Assembly (NCBI RefSeq): GCF_900111295.1
Contig: NZ_FOGT01000002.1
Coordinates: 62,001 to 126,000, forward strand
Direction: 5' to 3'
Source: Salipaludibacillus aurantiacus
GTDB taxonomy: Bacteria; Bacillota; Bacilli; Bacillales; Salisediminibacteriaceae
Length of the DNA stretch: 64,000 bases
In this document: in pieces, positions 17,505 to 26,425 of the stretch
Position numbering within the stretch: position 1 is the first letter of the stretch
Layout: every line of letters begins with the position of its first letter
Translations under genes and position numbers: made by a program
Notes under the pieces: model-generated
The model's database searches: none
Told to the model about the DNA's origin: nothing
The model's input: only the letters and a program-made list of their open reading frames with translations

Positions 17505-18224
17505 CTACCATTCCAGTAGAAATTTTAATAACAGCACAACGATAGAGTAACTCACAGAGCCGAAAGCGAATGATGGAAAATGTGTATTTCTGGCGAGCGG
17601 CACTTCAAACCTCATTACATTTAAAATCATCGCTCCCGAAATAAATGCGAAAACGATCGCTAACGCCAATGGCGTCAATTGTAAAAACATGCCGAAAAGC
17701 CATCCTGCAATGATTCCTAAAACAAGGACAAACCGGCCGTATCTGTTGTACCGCTGATTGTCTTTTAACCATAAATCGTGGGCCACAGCCACAAAGTGCA
17801 TCCCAATAGCTACCGAGTAAAAAGCGGCCTGGACGCCTTCCACTTCAGAAGATATAACAATATAGGCGACCAGCATATTGTAAATACTGAAAAAAGAAAG
17901 CTGGACCCAGAAAAATGTCCCTTCCTTTTTTCCTTCTTCCGTCCTCTGGTAATAACTGGCTGCATTTTGAATAGCGAAAAAAATGAGCATGCCGATGAGC
18001 CCGAAAACGTAAAGCTCAGATTCCATGGTGAGCGCTTCTTCCCCGAAATCAGCCTGTTCTTCGTGCAGAGCGGGCAAAATATACATAAACACGTAAGAAG
18101 CAGCCACACCTGCAGAAAAGGAGAGCCATCTATTCCTTTTCATTCGTGAGCGCGGGAGAATTGTGTTCGTCATTAAATGGATAATTATAAAAAGCAGTCC
18201 TGTTATAAATGCACCGGGTGTCAC
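17505..18224 (-). CDS. polytopic membrane protein, unknown function
   Basis: 239 aa starting at GTG 18224, with GGGGGGAG four bases upstream. About seven to eight hydrophobic segments, with polar loops containing H-E-E-Q-A-D and a membrane-embedded G-M-H-F-V-A-V-A-H-D-L-W. The histidines within helices and the last segments (F-I-S-G-A-M-I-L-N) faintly recall ZIP-type metal transporters, but the ZIP signature H-N-x-P-E-G is missing, so I leave it unassigned. It lies 235 nt upstream of the 419-aa membrane gene on the same strand. Confidence 0.65.
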   Translation of the reverse strand: MTPGAFITGLLFIIIHLMTNTILPRSRMKRNRWLSFSAGVAASYVFMYILPALHEEQADFGEEALTMESELYVFGLIGMLIFFAIQNAASYYQRTEEGKKEGTFFWVQLSFFSIYNMLVAYIVISSEVEGVQAAFYSVAIGMHFVAVAHDLWLKDNQRYNRYGRFVLVLGIIAGWLFGMFLQLTPLALAIVFAFISGAMILNVMRFEVPLARNTHFPSFAFGSVSYSIVVLLLKFLLEW

Positions 18225-18341
18225 CGGGCTCCCCCCTTATTTGCTTCTATTTTCTCTCTCGTCACCCCCGTACCCTTAGTTAAGCGTATATAACCTGGTA
18301 GTCCAGAGAAGTGACGAAGTTTATTTCATTAAAACAGCAAG

Positions 18342-18371
18342 AAAAAAGCCTCCTTGCTTATACGAAGCAAG
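18342..18371 (-). terminator. terminator of the flavoprotein / 2Fe-2S operon
   Basis: Minus strand: CTTGCTT, loop CGTAT, AAGCAAG, then GAGGCTTTTTTC. It lies ~40 nt beyond the 2Fe-2S gene. Confidence 0.65.
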
Positions 18372-18408
18372 AGAGACATTATTTTTTAGAATAACAGGCG
18401 TTTAAACT

Positions 18409-18708
18409 TCACACCTCTTTTACCAAATCTCTGATCGTATGGCCCTTCGGCAAAGGTGCGAGCGTTAAATAACCATCTTCACCTGGCTTGCCCATAGCCA
18501 TGCAGCTTAATCCGGGTTTTCCGTTAATCATCATCATACAGGTCGCACATAAACCCGTCCGGCATGAAAAACGGTAGGCAATAGCGGGATCATGATGCCG
18601 GTAGATTTCCTCTATGATATTTAAAACCGTCATGTCCGTTGAATAAGCAACCTCAAAGAATGACGTTTCATAGTGATCGCGCTCAATTTTCACTTGAATG
18701 ACAGACAT
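18409..18708 (-). CDS. 2Fe-2S ferredoxin-like protein (SdhB/FrdB N-terminal-domain type)
   Basis: 99 aa. Four Cys (49, 54, 57, 69) in C-R-T-G-L-C-A-T-C and a later L-S-C have the C-x4-C-x2-C-x11-C spacing of the plant-type 2Fe-2S domain at the front of succinate dehydrogenase/fumarate reductase iron-sulfur subunits. The 3Fe-4S/4Fe-4S C-terminal half of SdhB is absent. Its ATG lies one base after the flavoprotein stop, with AAAGGAG inside that gene's end, so the two are translationally coupled. It very likely carries electrons to or from the flavoprotein. Confidence 0.88.
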   Translation of the reverse strand: MSVIQVKIERDHYETSFFEVAYSTDMTVLNIIEEIYRHHDPAIAYRFSCRTGLCATCMMMINGKPGLSCMAMGKPGEDGYLTLAPLPKGHTIRDLVKEV

Positions 18709-18709
18709 A

Positions 18710-20374
18710 TTACCGATCTCCTTTAAGAGGCTGTCTCAGGCATATAAACCGCTCATCTTGATAAGTTACAACCGTATGATATGGCTTAGTCTCAAGCCCG
18801 GGGTGGTCCTTATTATAATGGGCGCCTCTGCTTTCAGTTCTGTGCATTGCTGCTTCAACGATTGCTTTAGCGGTGCGGACCATATGGCGGCTCTCTATAA
18901 AATCAATGACTTCTCTCGAATAAGGTTTTAACGAAGGTGCCTTAGCCTCTTTTAAAAGGACGTCAATTTCTTCGAGCTTTTTCCTGGCCTGATGAAGGCC
19001 TTTATCCGAGCGAACCACTCCGGCTCCTTCGTCCATCACTGACTGTATCTTTCTTTTTATATCATAAGGACTCACGCCTTTTTTTCCCCTGACAGGAGAA
19101 TCGCCCGTTAACTTCTGTAACCATTCGCTGACGTCTGCCGAAGGGAAAAGACGATTCTCCCTCTCAGCTGATTCGCTAGCTGCGGCCTGCCCCGCCCGCG
19201 CTCCAAACACGAGGCACTCTGAAAGTGCATTGTTGCCGAGACGGTTGCCGCCGTGCAGTCCGCCTGCCGTTTCTCCTGTCACGTACAAACCCGGCACGGA
19301 AGAGGCGCCATTCCCATCGATTTGAATTCCTCCCATGATAAAATGAGCCGCAGGGCCGACTTCTGCCCGATTTGAACGTAAATCGACTCCCCTGTCCACG
19401 CACATCTCATATTCGTGAGGAAAGTCGCTTTTCACTCTATCTGTTGTATGCGTGACGTCCATAAACACTGCCCCGTTTTCTGTACCGCGGCCCTGGCCCA
19501 CTTCAGAGGCCATAGCGAGAGACAGTTTATCTCTTGTTGTATTTTCGAGCGTCTCCGGTTCATAATCTGCCATAAAGCGGTGCCCGTCCTTATTATAAAG
19601 CTTGGAATAATGATAAAAGCTGATGCAGAAGCCGGCAACAGACTGAGGGGCCTTTAGACTGACCGGATAAAACTGTACCTGTTCCATGTCTTTAAGAGCG
19701 GCTCCTGCTCCCAGCCCGAGAGAAAATCCGTCTCCTGTCGCCTGAACAGGGTTACTCGTTACCGGATAAAGCTGGCCCATCCCGCCGGTAGCAAGAATAA
19801 CCGTTTTAGCGTGAATGATAGACAGTTTAGTCTCCGTTAAATCAAAGACCAGCGCTCCTGTGACTCTTTCAGACGACGTGAGAAGTTCCAGAGTAATGAC
19901 ATCGCTCCATGTGTTGAGATTATCTTTAAGCGACCGTGCTTTTTTTAAAAACGTCTGGAGAATCCCAAGTCCGGTTTTGCCTTTTCTCGCACTGACCGAG
20001 CGTGAAATGGAATGTCCTGCAGTTGAAAAGACTGCCACTTCTTTCTTTTCATCGACATCCAGTTTTAACCCCCAGGCGATCAGTTCGTTAATTCTTTCAG
20101 TAATCTCCCCCGCTAAGATTTTTGCGAGTACCGGATCACTGAGTCCCCTGCCGCTCTCTTCAATATCTTTGAAGTAAGTTTCCTCACTGTCTCCGTTAAG
20201 GGACCATTCACCTAAACTGGCAATCTGCACTGCCCCCACGGTCGAGCCGCTTTTCCCGACAGCCCCTTTATCAATCACGAGCACCTTTTGGCCTGACCGG
20301 GCGGCATACACACTTGCTGAAAGGCCCGCGGCACCAGATCCTATGATTAAAACGTCAGTATTTATGATATCCAT
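18710..20374 (-). CDS. FAD-dependent oxidoreductase of the SdhA/FrdA/NadB family
   Basis: 554 aa. N-terminal Rossmann motif G-S-G-A-A-G-L-S-A (12-20) binds FAD; V-I-L-A-T-G-G-M-G-Q-L and H-G-G-N-R-L-G-N-N-A-L-S-E are the family's other FAD segments; T-T-R-D-K-L and G-Q-G-R-G are in the active-site region. Where SdhA has the His that covalently binds FAD, this protein has G-S-T-V-G-A, so FAD should be non-covalent as in NadB. Shorter than SdhA by about 30 residues. With the 2Fe-2S partner it probably reduces or oxidises a small dicarboxylate in the cytoplasm. It is divergent from the racemase-like operon. Confidence 0.88.
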   Translation of the reverse strand: MDIINTDVLIIGSGAAGLSASVYAARSGQKVLVIDKGAVGKSGSTVGAVQIASLGEWSLNGDSEETYFKDIEESGRGLSDPVLAKILAGEITERINELIAWGLKLDVDEKKEVAVFSTAGHSISRSVSARKGKTGLGILQTFLKKARSLKDNLNTWSDVITLELLTSSERVTGALVFDLTETKLSIIHAKTVILATGGMGQLYPVTSNPVQATGDGFSLGLGAGAALKDMEQVQFYPVSLKAPQSVAGFCISFYHYSKLYNKDGHRFMADYEPETLENTTRDKLSLAMASEVGQGRGTENGAVFMDVTHTTDRVKSDFPHEYEMCVDRGVDLRSNRAEVGPAAHFIMGGIQIDGNGASSVPGLYVTGETAGGLHGGNRLGNNALSECLVFGARAGQAAASESAERENRLFPSADVSEWLQKLTGDSPVRGKKGVSPYDIKRKIQSVMDEGAGVVRSDKGLHQARKKLEEIDVLLKEAKAPSLKPYSREVIDFIESRHMVRTAKAIVEAAMHRTESRGAHYNKDHPGLETKPYHTVVTYQDERFICLRQPLKGDR

Positions 20375-20462
20375 TGACGGACACTCATTTCTTTATAAAT
20401 TTATTCCTATCTCCAAGAAAATTTTACGGTCTTATCTTGGCATGTTTTTAATAGAATGTAAA

Positions 20463-20482
20463 ATCACCATGTGATTGGTGAT
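20463..20482. promoter_or_regulatory. inverted repeat in the divergent promoter region
   Basis: ATCACCA - TGTGAT - TGGTGAT, a perfect 7-bp inverted repeat with 6-nt spacer, sits in the 174-nt region between the flavoprotein operon and the racemase-like operon. It is placed to control both. The 20-bp size fits a dimeric regulator; identity of the regulator is unknown. Confidence 0.5.
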
Positions 20483-20548
20483 AGAGCTAATGAGAGGCTG
20501 AGTTGTATTTGAAAAGTAAGGAATGCTTAATTTTATTAAAGGAGAAAT

Positions 20549-21328
20549 ATGAGTATGTCTAAAAACCATCAATCTGTTAAATTGGGATTTCTTTATCCGG
20601 GCTTTGCCGCCGAAGATGACTTTCCGCAAATAGGGCAAATGGTCACTCCCCGAGTAGATGTGGAGCTTGTCCATACGACATTCATCGAAGACGCACACAC
20701 AGTGGAAGCGTTAAGCGAAATGGGAAGTGTTAAGCGCATTAACGAAGGAACAAAAGAGTTAGCTGGTAAAAATTTAGATGCGGTGCTGTGGACTTCCACC
20801 AGTGCCAGCTTTGTTCTCGGTCTGGAAGGGATTAAAGAACAAGTCGCCGCCATGGAAAGCGCTTTAAAGGTCCCTGCTTCAACGACCGCTTTAGCTTTTA
20901 TCCATGCCGCACAAACTCTTAACGCGAAGCGGGTTGCCATCGCAGCCACCTACCCTGAAGACATAGCAGTCATTTTTAAGAATTTCCTTGAAAGTTTTCA
21001 GATTGAAGTCGTTCAGTACGCCAGCAAGAATATTATTACCGCGGCAGAGGTAGGCACGCTGCAAAAAGAAGAGGTGCTTCAATTCGCAGCAGACAACAGC
21101 CGGTCCGATATTGATGCTTTGTTAATTCCCGATACAGCTTTACATTCTGTTCAGTGGCTGGAAGATATTGAAACTGCCATTCAGAGACCGGTGATTACGG
21201 CAAACCAGGCCAGCTTCTGGGAAGCGCTCCGTCTCACAGGCAGGTTCACACCCCAGAAAGGATTAGGGACGTTATTTACACTAAAACCACTGGAACCAGG
21301 AGGACACACAGGTGATTTTAAGAGCTAA
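20549..21328 (+). CDS. maleate isomerase / arylmalonate decarboxylase family protein lacking both catalytic Cys
   Basis: 259 aa; AAAGGAG before ATG. Overall pattern is that of the Asp/Glu racemase superfamily branch with maleate cis-trans isomerase and arylmalonate decarboxylase: P-G-F-A-A-E-D-D near the start, D-A-V-L-W-T-S-T-S-A-S-F in the first half-site, A-T-Y-P-E-D, and D-A-L-L-I-P-D-T-A-L-H-S in the second. Maleate isomerase has Cys in each half-site; here the positions hold Thr/Ser (W-T-S-T-S) and Pro-Asp-Thr. The protein contains no Cys at all. It overlaps the next gene by 17 nt, so the two products may work together. Confidence 0.78.
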   Translation: MSMSKNHQSVKLGFLYPGFAAEDDFPQIGQMVTPRVDVELVHTTFIEDAHTVEALSEMGSVKRINEGTKELAGKNLDAVLWTSTSASFVLGLEGIKEQVAAMESALKVPASTTALAFIHAAQTLNAKRVAIAATYPEDIAVIFKNFLESFQIEVVQYASKNIITAAEVGTLQKEEVLQFAADNSRSDIDALLIPDTALHSVQWLEDIETAIQRPVITANQASFWEALRLTGRFTPQKGLGTLFTLKPLEPGGHTGDFKS

Positions 21329-22043
21329 CAAAGGCCAGGTCAGCTACGGTGTCTCAATCGGCATTATATTAATTGATACATTCACCCCCTTTATTCCGGG
21401 AGATGTTGGCAACGCTACGACTTACAGCTTTCCTGTCAGGTTTCAAACGGTGAAAGGCTTAACGTTCGATAAACTGTTAAATAAAGACCGGTCAATGCTG
21501 GAACCATTGATTGAAGCAGGGCAGGATCTCGTCAATGAAGGTGTTAAAGCTGTGACCGGGGACTGCGGCTATTTAGCGATGTATCAGGAAGAACTGGCTG
21601 ACACACTAAAAGTTCCCGTCTTTATGTCCAGTCTGCTTCAGCTTCCCTTTATGTCCCATATGCTTAAAAAAGGCGAGAAAATCGGTGTAATCTGCAGCAA
21701 AGCAGATTATTTTGACGAAAAGATACTGGAAGGGCTCGGAATAAACTCTCATGTTTCTCTCTGTGTCCGCGGTCTTGAAGGTCAGGAAAACTTCAGAAAA
21801 GCTGCACATGATGAAATAGGTATTATTGCACCTGACTTAATTGAACAGGAAGTCGTTTCGGTAGCCAGGCAACTCACTGAAGACGAACCCGCTGTGAAAC
21901 TGCTGCTATTGGAATGCAGCAGCCTTCCGCCTTACGCCGCAGCAGTCCAGCAGGCCGTGCAGCTGCCTGTCTTCGATTACGTCACAATGATTAACTACGT
22001 TCAATCAACTCTGGTCCAGTCACGGTTTCAGGGGTTTATGTAG
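21312..22043 (+). CDS. aspartate/glutamate racemase superfamily protein
   Basis: 243 aa from GTG 21312, eight bases after AGGAGG. Both superfamily catalytic cysteines are present: G-D-C-G-Y-L-A-M-Y near residue 82 and L-L-E-C-S-S-L-P-P-Y near residue 197. Such proteins use two Cys as acid/base for racemisation or isomerisation of a small carboxylic acid. It overlaps the 3' end of the Cys-less paralogous family member and probably forms its catalytic partner or a sequential enzyme. Exact substrate (amino acid, hydantoin, maleate-like diacid) cannot be read. Confidence 0.85.
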   Translation: MILRANKGQVSYGVSIGIILIDTFTPFIPGDVGNATTYSFPVRFQTVKGLTFDKLLNKDRSMLEPLIEAGQDLVNEGVKAVTGDCGYLAMYQEELADTLKVPVFMSSLLQLPFMSHMLKKGEKIGVICSKADYFDEKILEGLGINSHVSLCVRGLEGQENFRKAAHDEIGIIAPDLIEQEVVSVARQLTEDEPAVKLLLLECSSLPPYAAAVQQAVQLPVFDYVTMINYVQSTLVQSRFQGFM

Positions 22044-22091
22044 TCTTTTTAATCTGCCTGGCTTTATTGTCATAAACTAAGATCAGTTCAT

Positions 22092-22119
22092 GAGGCTACC
22101 TTTTAGGTAAGCCTCTTTT
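22092..22119 (+). terminator. terminator after the racemase-like pair
   Basis: GAGGCTACCT-TTT-AGGTAAGCCTC with one mismatch, followed by TTTT. Confidence 0.75.
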
Positions 22120-22223
22120 AGAGGTTCAGCGGGGCTCAAAGACCAGCATGGTGCTTTTAGGAAACTTAAATATTCAGAAAATGATATAATTCAATTATCT
22201 TATACGTGGACGGTGGGATAATA

Positions 22224-23783
22224 ATGGCTTCAAAAGAGCAGGGAAATGACCTGTTAACGCTTAAAACAATTGCAGAAACACTGAACCAGTCGCAAGACTT
22301 AAACGAGATGCTTACCACTGTACTCGAGAGGCTCCTTGAAGTGACGGGGCTCGCTGCGGGGTGGATTTTTCTCAGTGAAAATAAAGGCGACTACATTTGT
22401 GCCGCTGATTGTCACCTCCCTCCTGCTCTTAAGTCTGATAATAAAAAGCCGATGAAGGAAGGCGGCTGCTGGTGTATTGATAAATACTGGTCTGGAAAGC
22501 TGACCGGTGCTGTGAACATTATGGAGTGCAAACGACTTGAAGATGCGGTGACGTTGTCTTTAGGTGATACGAAAGACATTACTCACCATGCCACCGTCCC
22601 GTTAAAAGCAGGAAAAGAAACGTTCGGCCTTCTGAATGTCGCCTCACCGGGAAAAATTCATTTTAACGTGGAAGAGCTGGCTCTGCTGGAATCGGTTGCT
22701 TATCAAATAGGAACGGCTATTAAACGGATGAAGCTTTACGAGGCACATCAAAAACGTGCAGTCGATTTCGCAAAGCTGGATGTTGCGACAAGGCAACTCA
22801 AAAAGCTGAACAATATTGCCACCTTTTCTCAAGCAGCTGCTGACTATATTAAAGCTGCCTTTCAATTTGATGACGTCACAGTCTACATTAAAGACAACGG
22901 AAGGCTGTCAAACAAGAAAAGCCAGGATGACTCATCTGATCCGGAGACTCACTTTACCTTTGCCGCAAAGGCGGACAGAGAAAAATCAGTGGTACTTACA
23001 GAGCGGCAGAACCGTTTTATTGCTGCGCTTCCTCTTAATAACGGAGAAAAAGTTATTGGGGTTCTTGTTATCAGTACTTCAGCAAGTCGTCAAGTTAGTG
23101 AAGAAATTTTAAAAGCGCTTGCCGACCACCTCTCCCTGGCAATGGAAAACGCGAAACTTCATAAAATGAGACAGGAGTTAAGTGTACTGGAGGAGCGGAA
23201 CAGGCTTGCCCGTGATTTGCATGACTCTGTTTCGCAAACGTTATTTTCTCTGTCACTAACGACGAAAGGCGCCAAAAACTTGTCCGGAAATGATGCGCAG
23301 CTGGAAGCGGCATTAGAAGGAATTCAGCAAATGGCACACACAGCCTTAAGCGAAATGAGAACGTTAATCTGGCAGCTCCGTCCACCGGGACTTGAAGAAG
23401 GTGTTGTCACAGCCCTCAATAAATACGGCCGAAACCTGGGGTTAATAGTACACACCCGAATGGATGGTGTCGCCTCCCTGCCGGAAAAAACAGAGGAAAC
23501 GATCTGGCGGATAGGACAGGAATGTTTAAACAATGTGCTAAAGCACGCTAAAACTGATGAAGCCGAAGTGACATTAGCCATGACCGGTAAGAAAGCCACT
23601 TTGACCGTAAAAGATAACGGAACAGGTTTTTTTCCCGAAGACACGGCAGGCTCAATCGGGCTGGCAAGTATGAAAGAGCGTGCAAAAGCAGCAGGCGGAG
23701 AATTCAAAGTAATCAGCAAAATTGGCAAAGGAACTGAAGTCACGGTGACCTTGCCGGTAAAGGGGGGATTTGATGAAAATTAA
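22224..23783 (+). CDS. GAF-domain sensor histidine kinase (NarX/YhcY-type)
   Basis: 519 aa from ATG 22224 (GGTGGG six bases upstream; an in-frame GTG at 22206 is less likely). No membrane segment: a cytoplasmic sensor. Residues ~15-165 are a GAF domain holding five Cys (59, 63, 82, 84, 102; G-G-C-W-C-I-D and M-E-C-K-R-L-E), which could hold an Fe-S cluster or act as a redox switch. A second GAF spans ~185-310. HisKA_3 has phospho-H333 in [11 protein letters not shown]; the ATPase domain has N-V-L-K-H-A and D-N-G-T-G-F. It overlaps its response-regulator gene by 11 nt. Confidence 0.9.
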   Translation: MASKEQGNDLLTLKTIAETLNQSQDLNEMLTTVLERLLEVTGLAAGWIFLSENKGDYICAADCHLPPALKSDNKKPMKEGGCWCIDKYWSGKLTGAVNIMECKRLEDAVTLSLGDTKDITHHATVPLKAGKETFGLLNVASPGKIHFNVEELALLESVAYQIGTAIKRMKLYEAHQKRAVDFAKLDVATRQLKKLNNIATFSQAAADYIKAAFQFDDVTVYIKDNGRLSNKKSQDDSSDPETHFTFAAKADREKSVVLTERQNRFIAALPLNNGEKVIGVLVISTSASRQVSEEILKALADHLSLAMENAKLHKMRQELSVLEERNRLARDLHDSVSQTLFSLSLTTKGAKNLSGNDAQLEAALEGIQQMAHTALSEMRTLIWQLRPPGLEEGVVTALNKYGRNLGLIVHTRMDGVASLPEKTEETIWRIGQECLNNVLKHAKTDEAEVTLAMTGKKATLTVKDNGTGFFPEDTAGSIGLASMKERAKAAGGEFKVISKIGKGTEVTVTLPVKGGFDEN

Positions 23784-24417
23784 AGTACTGCTCGTGGACG
23801 ACCATCTTATGGTCCTGCAAGGCTTACGCTTTTTTCTGTCTACTCAAAATGATATTGAGGTAGTCGGTGAAGCTGAAAACGGACGGAAAGCGTTGCATAA
23901 AACAGCTGAGCTAAAACCGGATGTGATATTGATGGACCTGGATATGCCCGTTTTGAACGGCGTAGATGCCACCCGTGAGATTAAGATGGCTTATCCTGAC
24001 GTGAAAGTGATTATTCTGACGAGTTATTCTGACCAGGATCATGTGGTGCCGGCCATTAAAGCCGGAGCAAGCGGGTATCAGCTTAAGGATATTGATCCTG
24101 ATCATCTGGCCGACACAATCAGGGGAGCCTATACAGGAACCGCACAGATTCACCCCAGGGTGGCTAATCAGCTTATGACCCACGTACAATCAGGGGACCG
24201 CATGGACACTAATCATATAGAAAAGCTTACAAAACGTGAAGATGACGTCCTCCGTCTCATTGCAGCAGGTAAAAGTAATAAGGAAATAGCAACGGAGCTT
24301 TACATTACTGAGAAAACAGTCAAAACGCATGTAAGCAATATTCTTGCCAAGCTCGAAGTAAACGACCGTACCCAGGCAGCTATTTATGCTATGAAACACG
24401 GCTATGATAAGGTATGA
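23773..24417 (+). CDS. NarL/FixJ-family response regulator
   Basis: 214 aa from ATG 23773, with GGGGGG upstream inside the kinase gene. Receiver domain with D9-D10, phospho-acceptor D55 in L-M-D-L-D-M-P, and Lys in the Q-L-K-D loop; C-terminal LuxR-type helix-turn-helix ([11 protein letters not shown], then [17 protein letters not shown]). Cognate partner of the overlapping GAF kinase. Targets are not known; the adjacent racemase and flavoprotein operons are the simplest candidates. Strong terminator follows. Confidence 0.93.
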   Translation: MKIKVLLVDDHLMVLQGLRFFLSTQNDIEVVGEAENGRKALHKTAELKPDVILMDLDMPVLNGVDATREIKMAYPDVKVIILTSYSDQDHVVPAIKAGASGYQLKDIDPDHLADTIRGAYTGTAQIHPRVANQLMTHVQSGDRMDTNHIEKLTKREDDVLRLIAAGKSNKEIATELYITEKTVKTHVSNILAKLEVNDRTQAAIYAMKHGYDKV

Positions 24418-24501
24418 GCCGGTGATATGATTCGTTGAATGCGCCGCTTCCGTAAAGGTTTGCCCAACCCTTTTACTCCTGATGATTCAGTCTAAAGTCG
24501 C

Positions 24502-24536
24502 AGAAAAAGCCCTGCTAAATATGCAGGGCTTTTTCT
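24502..24536 (+). terminator. terminator of the two-component operon
   Basis: Perfect 14-bp stem AGAAAAAGCCCTGC / GCAGGGCTTTTTCT with a 7-nt loop. Confidence 0.92.
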
Positions 24537-24632
24537 GTATAGCAAGTTCATTCTCTTTGCCGACGTTTCTTAGCCGCTTTCTTTATAAAATGAAACTAGA
24601 AAATGACTAAAAATTGAAAGAGGATGATACGA

Positions 24633-25370
24633 ATGGAAAAGAATCAAGTAGTTGTCATAACAGGCGCTTCAAAAGGACTTGGCAGAGCACTAACTCTTGC
24701 TTTTGCAAAGAAAGGAGCGAAACTTGCGATTTGTGCCAGAGGAGAAACACAGCTGGAGTCGGTAAAAAAAGAAGCAGAGGCACTGGGAGCTGATGTGTTG
24801 GCTGTTCAGGCGGATATTTCAAAAGCCCAGGATGTGGACCGCTTTATCTCTCTTACAGAACTAACCTACGGGCATGCTGATGTTCTCATTAATAATGCCT
24901 CTACAGTAGGACCAAGTCCGATCCCTCACCTTGCAGATACAACTGAAAAAGACTTTCTCCACGTTGTGCAGACAAACACAATTGGAGTATTTTTAATTAC
25001 TAAACGTGTGCTTGCCGGAATGCTGCAGCGTGGCACTGGCTCTATTATAAACGTGACCTCAGAAGCCGGAAACACCGGTTATGCAGGCTGGGGAGTTTAT
25101 GGGATCTCTAAATTTGCACTTGAAGGAATGTCCGAAACTTGGGCTGATGAACTAAGCGGGACAGACATCCGGATAAATATGATTGATCCAGGAGAAATGG
25201 ATACTGTTATGCATGCTCTTGCCGTTCCTGACTGCGACTATGACCTATGGAAACCGGAAAAAGTCGTTGACGTGTTTTTATACCTTGCTTCAGATAAAAG
25301 TAAGGGCGTTAACGGGAAGCGTTTAAGGGCTCAGGAATTTACTCCTGCTTCTGAGGAGGCGGTCGAATGA
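24633..25370 (+). CDS. short-chain dehydrogenase/reductase (SDR)
   Basis: 245 aa; ATG 24633 has GAGG eight bases upstream, better than the in-frame ATG at 24624. Rossmann motif T-G-A-S-K-G-L-G, N-N-A-S after beta-4, S in N-V-T-S-E-A-G and Y-G-I-S-K catalytic residues, so a classical NAD(P)-dependent alcohol/ketone reductase. The stop codon overlaps the start of the QueA-like gene (ATGA), indicating one operon. Substrate unknown; its partnership with a QueA-like protein suggests a nucleoside- or SAM-derived intermediate, which is inference. Confidence 0.9.
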   Translation: MEKNQVVVITGASKGLGRALTLAFAKKGAKLAICARGETQLESVKKEAEALGADVLAVQADISKAQDVDRFISLTELTYGHADVLINNASTVGPSPIPHLADTTEKDFLHVVQTNTIGVFLITKRVLAGMLQRGTGSIINVTSEAGNTGYAGWGVYGISKFALEGMSETWADELSGTDIRINMIDPGEMDTVMHALAVPDCDYDLWKPEKVVDVFLYLASDKSKGVNGKRLRAQEFTPASEEAVE

Positions 25371-26410
25371 ACACTGTCATGCCCCCTGCGTTTACTGTTC
25401 CTGAAAGGCTCAATGCCTCTTCACCGCCTGAAGCTCGCGGGTTAAGGCGTGATTTTGTGAAGATGATGGTACTTAGCCGTCAATCAGGTTCCTGGATAGA
25501 TACGTCATTCAGTCAATTGCCTGGATTCTTACGGGAAGGCGATCTTCTCGTGCTTAATAACAGCCGGACTATTCCTGCAGTATTTAAAGCAGATATAGAG
25601 AGAAACGGCTTTATTTGTAAACGAAATCAGGAAGTAAGACTTGCCAGACGCCTCTCTGAAAAAGTCTGGGAAGTACTCGTCCCTGAATTAAACCTTCAAA
25701 AAAATGACCAAATGCACTTTTCAAGCAGATTAAGTGCGGAGGTTATAAATTTTAAACCAGAACTGCCTTTTACTGTCGTTGAATTTTCTGCAGCAAGTGC
25801 CAGGCTTTTTGAAGAACTGTATTCTACCGGAGAACCTGTCCGCTACGAATATATACACCACCCTTGGTCTCTCGATTACTACCAGACTGTGTATGCTAAT
25901 GTGCCCGGCTCAGTGGAAATGCCGTCTGCGGGCAGAGCTTTCAGCTGGGAACTTCTTCAGAAACTTCAAGCTGCCGGTATTCGGACCGCTTTTTTGCAGC
26001 TGCACACCGGCTTGAGCTACCTGCTTGATGATCGGTGGCACCAGCACCCTTCACATAATAAAGAACACTATTCTATTCCTGCCGCCACACTATCGGCAGT
26101 TAAACAAACAAAAAAAGACGGAGGCCGTGTCGTTCCTGTCGGTACGACTGTCGTCCGGGCTCTTGAGACCGCTGCCCGCCGGAAAAGTAACTTAAGTAGT
26201 ATTTCCGGCTGGACCGATCTGTATATTAATGAAGCTACGCCTCTCCGGGTTGCAGACGGCTTGATCACTGGTTTCCACGAACCGGAAGCGAGCCACCTTG
26301 ATATGCTGTCCGCTTTTCTTAACCGGAATCAGCTGATCACTGCCTATCAGCATGCCCTGAAAAAAGGCTATTTATGGCATGAATTCGGCGACATCAATTT
26401 TATAATTTAG
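25367..26410 (+). CDS. QueA-like SAM:tRNA ribosyltransferase-isomerase paralog
   Basis: 347 aa, the usual QueA length. Family motifs are recognisable: E-G-D-L-L-V-L-N-N-S-R-T-I-P-A near 60, P-S-A-G-R-A-F-S, L-H-T-G, V-P-V-G-T-T-V-V-R-A-L-E-T near 260 and F-H-E-P-E-A-S-H-L-D-M-L-S-A-F near 305. QueA transfers the ribosyl moiety of SAM to preQ1-tRNA to make epoxyqueuosine. The canonical gene normally sits with tgt and ruvB; here it is divergent in sequence and fused by ATGA overlap to an SDR gene, so it may be a paralog with altered substrate. A VOC gene follows 15 nt downstream. Confidence 0.85.
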   Translation: MNTVMPPAFTVPERLNASSPPEARGLRRDFVKMMVLSRQSGSWIDTSFSQLPGFLREGDLLVLNNSRTIPAVFKADIERNGFICKRNQEVRLARRLSEKVWEVLVPELNLQKNDQMHFSSRLSAEVINFKPELPFTVVEFSAASARLFEELYSTGEPVRYEYIHHPWSLDYYQTVYANVPGSVEMPSAGRAFSWELLQKLQAAGIRTAFLQLHTGLSYLLDDRWHQHPSHNKEHYSIPAATLSAVKQTKKDGGRVVPVGTTVVRALETAARRKSNLSSISGWTDLYINEATPLRVADGLITGFHEPEASHLDMLSAFLNRNQLITAYQHALKKGYLWHEFGDINFII

Positions 26411-26425
26411 AGAAAGGTGTGTACG

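Noticed and set aside
17323-17511. 62-codon minus frame after the 239-aa membrane gene
   Set aside because: Starts inside the end of the previous gene with no ribosome site and no recognisable content; possible but unsupported.
20375-20548. CRP/FNR site in the divergent region (TGTGA element)
   Set aside because: TGTGATTGGTGA lacks a matching TCACA half; the ATCACCA/TGGTGAT inverted repeat is the better description.
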